DNA from: Castellaniella sp. UBA6218
GTDB taxonomy: Bacteria > Pseudomonadota > Gammaproteobacteria > Burkholderiales > Burkholderiaceae_B
DNA: 25,880 bases
Direction of reading: 5' to 3'
Assembly (NCBI GenBank): GCA_002421865.1
Contig: DISE01000099.1
Location: 1 to 25,880, forward strand
Shown here: positions 22,237 to 25,880 of the stretch, in pieces
How positions within the stretch are numbered: position 1 is the stretch's first letter
How the letters are laid out: each line of letters begins with the position of its first letter
Made by a program: the position numbers and the translations under genes
Notes under the pieces: model-generated
What the model was told of the DNA's origin: nothing
The model's input: the letters and a program-made list of their open reading frames with translations, nothing else
Databases searched by the model: none

Positions 22237-22695
22237 TCAGGCCTGCAGCGGTGGATGGAAATGATCCAGATAGGCTGCGACAATGCCGGGCAGCACTTTG
22301 CCCGCCGTATAGCTGGCGACCGTCTCGCAGGCCAGACTGGCCGCCGTCGAGAACGGTGGCGGGAGGGTGGCGGCCGCGATGTCGCACGGCGCCTTGGCCA
22401 GTTCCTGGCCCACCCAGCCGCTGCCGATCTCCACCAGCACGTCGGACAGCCCTTCTCCGGACCCCTCCGGCTCCGGAGACGCGGCATCCGCCGCCGCCAG
22501 TTCCTGGCCGCGCTGACTGATGCTGACCAGCGTGCTGCCCGCCACCCGCACGAGCGCCGGCTGCGCCAGATCGCCCGCCACGTGGCCGGCGATGGCGAGG
22601 CTGCCGCACAAGGCGCCTTTCATCGGCGTCCGATCCGGCAGCATACGATTGCAGGTCGTCAGTGTCACTGTCTGAAAAACGTCACCCAGATCCAT
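22237..22695 (-). CDS. Hypothetical protein (152 aa) between effector genes
   Basis: I do not recognise it. Codon use in this frame (strong G/C third positions, no rare-codon clusters) supports a real gene. The product is Ala/Gly-rich with several weakly hydrophobic stretches (LCGSLAIAGHVAGDL, VLVEIGSGWVGQEL, LPGIVAAYLDHF) and a short Pro/Glu linker, and could be a small membrane-associated or secreted protein. It does not show the CesT hallmark. The start is uncertain: ATG at 22695 has a weak GGGT upstream, and an ATG 12 codons earlier has none. It is upstream of and in line with the 315-residue effector gene but has no hrp-like box of its own that I could find. Confidence 0.5.
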   Translation of the reverse strand: MDLGDVFQTVTLTTCNRMLPDRTPMKGALCGSLAIAGHVAGDLAQPALVRVAGSTLVSISQRGQELAAADAASPEPEGSGEGLSDVLVEIGSGWVGQELAKAPCDIAAATLPPPFSTAASLACETVASYTAGKVLPGIVAAYLDHFHPPLQA

Positions 22696-23020
22696 AAAAT
22701 TTACCCAGCTTGTTGAAACCAAAGCGATCATCTGCGTGACAGCGATCCTTCACCTTTCGTCATGCGGCACTCCCGGCATGCAGCGGCACGGTACCATTCT
22801 TGCGCCGCCTGCTTCAAGCGGGCACCGTTTTTGCCGGCGAGCGCACCGCATCATGGCGCATGGCCGGCGATCGGACAGACGGAGACGGGGTCGAGGGAAC
22901 CATACCCGCTTGATTGGCACTTATCTGGAAGAAACTGTTGTCTACAGATCCTAAGTCTCCGAGACTGTTCGGCATCGGCCGGCTCCGAAACACCCCCTTT
23001 CTTTGAAGAGCAAGTAAAAC
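22696..23020. other. Intergenic region between divergent genes
   Basis: About 325 bases without a convincing gene. The right part holds the hrp-like box at 22896-22923 and a less GC-rich leader of nearly 100 bases with GAAGAGCAAG before the 473-residue gene. For the leftward 152-residue gene I see no consensus promoter. A short reading frame at 22736-22954 has poor codon use. Confidence 0.5.
22896..22923 (+). promoter_or_regulatory. hrp-box-like ECF sigma promoter, 473-aa effector
   Basis: GGAACC (22896-22901), 15 bases, GCACTTA (22917-22923). It matches GGAACC-N15/16-CCACNNA with one change, has the same spacing as the other two copies, and lies 98 bases before the ATG at 23021. Confidence 0.78.
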
Positions 23021-24442
23021 ATGGCGATCTCATTCAACGGACAGACGCTCAATCAATCCCGTATTGATGCAATCATGCAATCCAGTACCGCCGAGGAGGC
23101 CCAGCAGCGCATGGGTCTCTTTGACAAGATCAAGGACTGGTTCCGGGGCGGGGTCGAGAAAGCGGCGATCAAGGAAGCGTTCGACCTGCTCAAGCAGCCC
23201 AATATCGACTTGGGAGATTCCGCCAATCTGGCCAAGCAGGAATCCCTGCTGCAGCACTTCACCCTGTTGCGCGGCGCCACCCAGGCGCCCTTCAGCGACC
23301 GCTACGCGCTGCAGGTCAACGTGGATGAAAGTGCGCAGACCTGGTCCTACAGCATGCGGATCGATGAAAACACGATCATTCAGTGCCAGGATCTGCCGGT
23401 CGGCAATGGCTACACCCTGGAGGCATTCAGGGACGCCCAGATGCTCATGCAGCTTGGCACGGCTTTGCATGATCAGACCCAGACGGATCCCCAGATGCTA
23501 CTGGATCACTTGCAAGAGCAGTTGACCGAGATGAATGCCATGCACAGTGGACCACAGGGCGCCATCGGTCAGAACAGTGCCCGCCTGGAGAAACTGGCCA
23601 CCATCGGCAACGCGATCTTGAAGGAATATGGCACTTCGGTCACATGCAACCTGGATGTCTTCCATGCGCAGGGAGGCCTGCAGGCTTCGCTTGGCATCGG
23701 CTCGCAGAACATCAGCACGATTCCCTTGAATAATCGTGAAGAACTCACCGATGCGCTGATCTTGAATCAGAGCATGATCCTGCGTGGGTTGAGCCTGACT
23801 CTCTCGGAAAAAGACCCGCATCAGGCCATCCTCGATGCCGTGCAAGACATGGTCGACGGGCCTGAACTGCAAGAGGCCATGAGGAATCGGCTGGATGATC
23901 CCATATTCAGTCACGCGAATTTCGTCGGCATCACAATCCCTGACCCGGAAACCTCCGGGAAGAACATCTTCCATGCCGCATTCCGCGATCCGGCCCATCC
24001 CGGACAGGATCGGATCCTGGAGTTTTCGAATCGTCCGGGCAGCAACGGCGAATTGCGCGGTGCGCGGCTCCAGGACATGCTGTCAACCGGGCCTTATGGC
24101 AGCCTGGCCGGACTGATCAGCCAGGTTCATGGAACTGCGGAAGACGCGCAGATCATTTACGCCACCAATGGCGCCAGGCAGATGTTGAGCGCCACCGCCA
24201 TGAACCTCAAGGGGGAAGCGACCGGCGATGAGGCATTGTTCAAGGACGAAGCGGAGGTCGACGACTTTATCCGCAATCTGAATACCCAACACCTGGGCTC
24301 CTTGCCCATCGCCAAGACTCATTATGCGGAGGTAGCGGCGCGTTGTGAATGGCCGTTATGGGAAACCAATGGCGAATCAACCGTTTCCACCATCGAAACG
24401 CTGTCTTCGCCACTGAGCGTGCCGCTCGATAAGATGGTCTGA
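23021..24442 (+). CDS. Putative T3SS effector with SifA-like N-terminus (473 aa)
   Basis: Residues 34-41 read FDKIKDWF inside MGLFDKIKDWFRGGVEKAAI, which parallels WEKIKDFFFSTGKAKADRCL of Salmonella SifA (quoted from memory) and therefore the WEK(I/M)xxFF translocation motif. A helix with a Phe-Asp-Leu-Leu core and the LLQHFTLLRGATQAPFSDRY segment follow, in the same order as SifA (a helix, then ELxxLA, then RDRF). The C-terminal 350 residues are soluble, rich in Asn/Gln/Asp and unrecognised; I see no WxxxE motif, catalytic triad or CaaX box (it ends LDKMV). An hrp-like box lies 98 bases upstream. The gene ends before a perfect hairpin and converges on carB. It shares the N-terminal domain with the 315-residue protein but nothing obvious beyond it. 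Confidence 0.72.
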   Translation: MAISFNGQTLNQSRIDAIMQSSTAEEAQQRMGLFDKIKDWFRGGVEKAAIKEAFDLLKQPNIDLGDSANLAKQESLLQHFTLLRGATQAPFSDRYALQVNVDESAQTWSYSMRIDENTIIQCQDLPVGNGYTLEAFRDAQMLMQLGTALHDQTQTDPQMLLDHLQEQLTEMNAMHSGPQGAIGQNSARLEKLATIGNAILKEYGTSVTCNLDVFHAQGGLQASLGIGSQNISTIPLNNREELTDALILNQSMILRGLSLTLSEKDPHQAILDAVQDMVDGPELQEAMRNRLDDPIFSHANFVGITIPDPETSGKNIFHAAFRDPAHPGQDRILEFSNRPGSNGELRGARLQDMLSTGPYGSLAGLISQVHGTAEDAQIIYATNGARQMLSATAMNLKGEATGDEALFKDEAEVDDFIRNLNTQHLGSLPIAKTHYAEVAARCEWPLWETNGESTVSTIETLSSPLSVPLDKMV

Positions 24443-24449
24443 CGAAAGG

Positions 24450-24481
24450 GACGCACAGGCCCTGGCAAGGGCCTGTGCGTC
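24450..24481. terminator. Perfect hairpin between convergent genes
   Basis: GACGCACAGGCCCT (24450-24463), loop GGCA, AGGGCCTGTGCGTC (24468-24481): a perfect 14-base-pair stem just after the 473-residue gene and seven bases from the carB stop. No T run follows on the plus strand; on the minus strand it is followed by CCTTTCG only. It is most likely a shared terminator or mRNA end-stabiliser. Confidence 0.65.
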
Positions 24482-24487
24482 GGCCGT

Positions 24488-25880
24488 TCAGGCCGCGTGC
24501 ATGGCCTGCAGCGAATAGACCTTCAGTCCGTCACCGTGGCGCAGGTACTGCAAGCCCTCGACGGCGGCGCGCGCACCCGCGATGGTGGTGAAGAACGTCA
24601 CGCGGTTGGCCAGGGACTGTGTGCGGATCGTGCGCGAATCGGCGATGGCGTTGCGACGTTCCTCGACCGTGTTGATGACCAGGGCGATCTCGCCGTTCTT
24701 GATCATGTCGAGGATGTTCGGACGGCCTTCGGTGACCTTGTTGACGACCTGGACCGCCAGGCCGGCGGCCTCGATCACGGCGGCCGTGCCGCGCGTGGCG
24801 ATCAGCTGGAAGCCCATCGCGGCCAGACCGCGGGCGACTTCCACGGCGCGAGGCTTGTCCTGGTCGCGCACGCTGATGAACACGCGCCCGGATTCGGGCA
24901 GCCAGGCGCCTGCGGCGATCTGGGATTTGACGAACGCCTCGCCGAAGGTCTCGCCCACGCCCATGACCTCGCCGGTGGACTTCATTTCGGGCCCCAGAAT
25001 GGTGTCCACGCCGGGGAATTTGACAAAGGGGAACACGGCCTCCTTGACGCAGTAGCGGGTCGGCGCCGGGATCGAGGCGATCCCCTGGGCGGCCAGCGAG
25101 CGGCCGGCCATGACGCGCGCGGCAATCTTGGCCAGTTGCCGGCCAGTGGCCTTGGACACGTAGGGCACGGTGCGCGAGGCACGGGGATTGACTTCGAGCA
25201 CGTAGACGTCGCCGTCCTGGATGGCGAACTGTACGTTCATCAGCCCTTTGACGTTCAGGGCGCGGGCCATCAGGGCCGTCTGGCGTTCGATCTCGGTCAC
25301 GATCTCCGGCGAGAGCGAGTAGGGCGGCAGGCTGCAGGCGGAATCGCCCGAGTGTACGCCCGCCTGCTCGATGTGTTCCATCACGCCGCCGATGATGACC
25401 TGTTCGCCGTCGGCCAGGCAGTCCACGTCGACTTCGGTGGCATTGTTCAGGAAGTGATCCAGCAGCACCGGGGAATCATTGCTGACCTTGACGGCCTCGC
25501 GCATGTAGCGCTCCAGATCCTGGGGCTCGTGCACGATTTCCATCGCGCGCCCGCCCAGCACGTAGCTGGGGCGCACCACCAGGGGATATCCGATTTCGCC
25601 CGCCAGGGCCAGGGCCTCGCTTTCGGTGCGGGCGGTGCGGTTGGCCGGCTGGCGCAGACCCAGCTTGGTCAGCAGTTTCTGGAAGCGCTCGCGGTCCTCG
25701 GCCACATCGATGGAGTCGGGACTGGTGCCGATGATGGGCACGCCATTGGCCTCCAGGGCGCGGGCCAGCTTCAGCGGGGTCTGGCCGCCGTACTGGACGA
25801 TGACGCCGGCCGGGTTTTCCTTGTGGACGATTTCCAGCACGTCCTCGAGCGTCAGCGGTTCGAAGTACAGGCGGTCGGAG
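24488..25880 (-). CDS. carB: Carbamoyl-phosphate synthase large subunit, C-terminal part
   Basis: Partial: the reading frame is open to the window edge, so the N-terminal half lies beyond 25880. What is seen is the second ATP-grasp domain (VQYGGQTPLKLA, VRPSYVLGGRAMEIVH, DHFLNNATEVDVDCLADG, EVNPRASRTVPYVSKATG) followed by the methylglyoxal-synthase-like allosteric domain (SVRDQDKPRAVEVARGL, then GTAAVIEAAGLAVQVVNKV and NIlDMIKNGEIALVINT). The second ATP-grasp domain phosphorylates carbamate and the last domain binds ornithine, IMP or UMP. The enzyme feeds pyrimidine and arginine synthesis. In many betaproteobacteria greA follows carB; here the neighbour is a convergent effector-like gene. Confidence 0.97.
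   Translation of the reverse strand, partial: SDRLYFEPLTLEDVLEIVHKENPAGVIVQYGGQTPLKLARALEANGVPIIGTSPDSIDVAEDRERFQKLLTKLGLRQPANRTARTESEALALAGEIGYPLVVRPSYVLGGRAMEIVHEPQDLERYMREAVKVSNDSPVLLDHFLNNATEVDVDCLADGEQVIIGGVMEHIEQAGVHSGDSACSLPPYSLSPEIVTEIERQTALMARALNVKGLMNVQFAIQDGDVYVLEVNPRASRTVPYVSKATGRQLAKIAARVMAGRSLAAQGIASIPAPTRYCVKEAVFPFVKFPGVDTILGPEMKSTGEVMGVGETFGEAFVKSQIAAGAWLPESGRVFISVRDQDKPRAVEVARGLAAMGFQLIATRGTAAVIEAAGLAVQVVNKVTEGRPNILDMIKNGEIALVINTVEERRNAIADSRTIRTQSLANRVTFFTTIAGARAAVEGLQYLRHGDGLKVYSLQAMHAA

Noticed and set aside
22736..23067. Small plus-strand genes before the 473-residue effector
   Set aside because: Two short frames overlap the hrp-like box or run into the effector start, lack ribosome sites and have non-coding-like composition.
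1..25880. CRISPR arrays, insertion sequences, rRNA genes, integrases
   Set aside because: No regularly spaced repeats, transposase or recombinase motifs, or rRNA-like sequence were seen on either strand.

Overview
The window looks like a GC-rich betaproteobacterium of the Burkholderiales, most likely the Alcaligenaceae (Bordetella/Achromobacter/Castellaniella type). This rests on gene content and codon use; there is no rRNA or other taxonomic marker in view. The most notable content is a dispersed set of type III secretion (T3SS) cargo genes. These are three CesT-type chaperones with a large effector-like protein, and two further effector-like proteins whose N-termini resemble the WEK(I/M)xxFF translocation domain of Salmonella SPI-2 effectors such as SifA, SspH2 and SlrP. 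No secretion apparatus gene is present in the window.

Layout from left to right. (1) 1-4374: the 3' end of a tRNA gene, then a 4.3 kb stretch that ends in a near-identical copy of the same tRNA 3' end. It holds a truncated flavin reductase, an MFS exporter, an M20 amidohydrolase and a TRIC/UPF0126 membrane protein, and looks like an islet inserted at a tRNA. (2) 4373-5761 (-): a tandem HD-GYP cyclic-di-GMP phosphodiesterase-like protein. (3) 5932-9788 (-): three consecutive CesT-family chaperones followed by an 840-residue effector or translocator candidate, ending in a good terminator. (4) 9950-12159: a LysR regulator divergent from pirin and DoxX genes. (5) 12162-20348 (-): tetR, then an ABC importer (permease, binding protein, ATPase) and four enzymes (enolase superfamily, Gfo/Idh/MocA, DUF993, sugar isomerase-like), which form one apparent uptake and catabolic operon. 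A consensus promoter overlaps a perfect palindrome just upstream of the permease. (6) 20358-21185 (-): a short-chain dehydrogenase overlapping the end of an effector gene. (7) 21169-24442: two effector-like genes with STE-like N-termini and an unknown 152-residue gene. (8) 24488-25880 (-): the 3' part of carB, a core gene.

The effector and chaperone genes are tied together by regulation. Each of the three T3SS transcription units has the same two-block element upstream: GGAACC, exactly 15 bases, then NCACTNA. This matches the hrp box of the HrpL-type ECF sigma factors (GGAACC-N15/16-CCACNNA); Bordetella BtrS is a sigma factor of that type. I found no good copy before any other gene in the window. 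The separate loci at about 9.8 kb, 22.2 kb and 22.9 kb therefore appear to be one regulon switched on with the T3SS, while the metabolic genes between them have their own TetR and LysR control.
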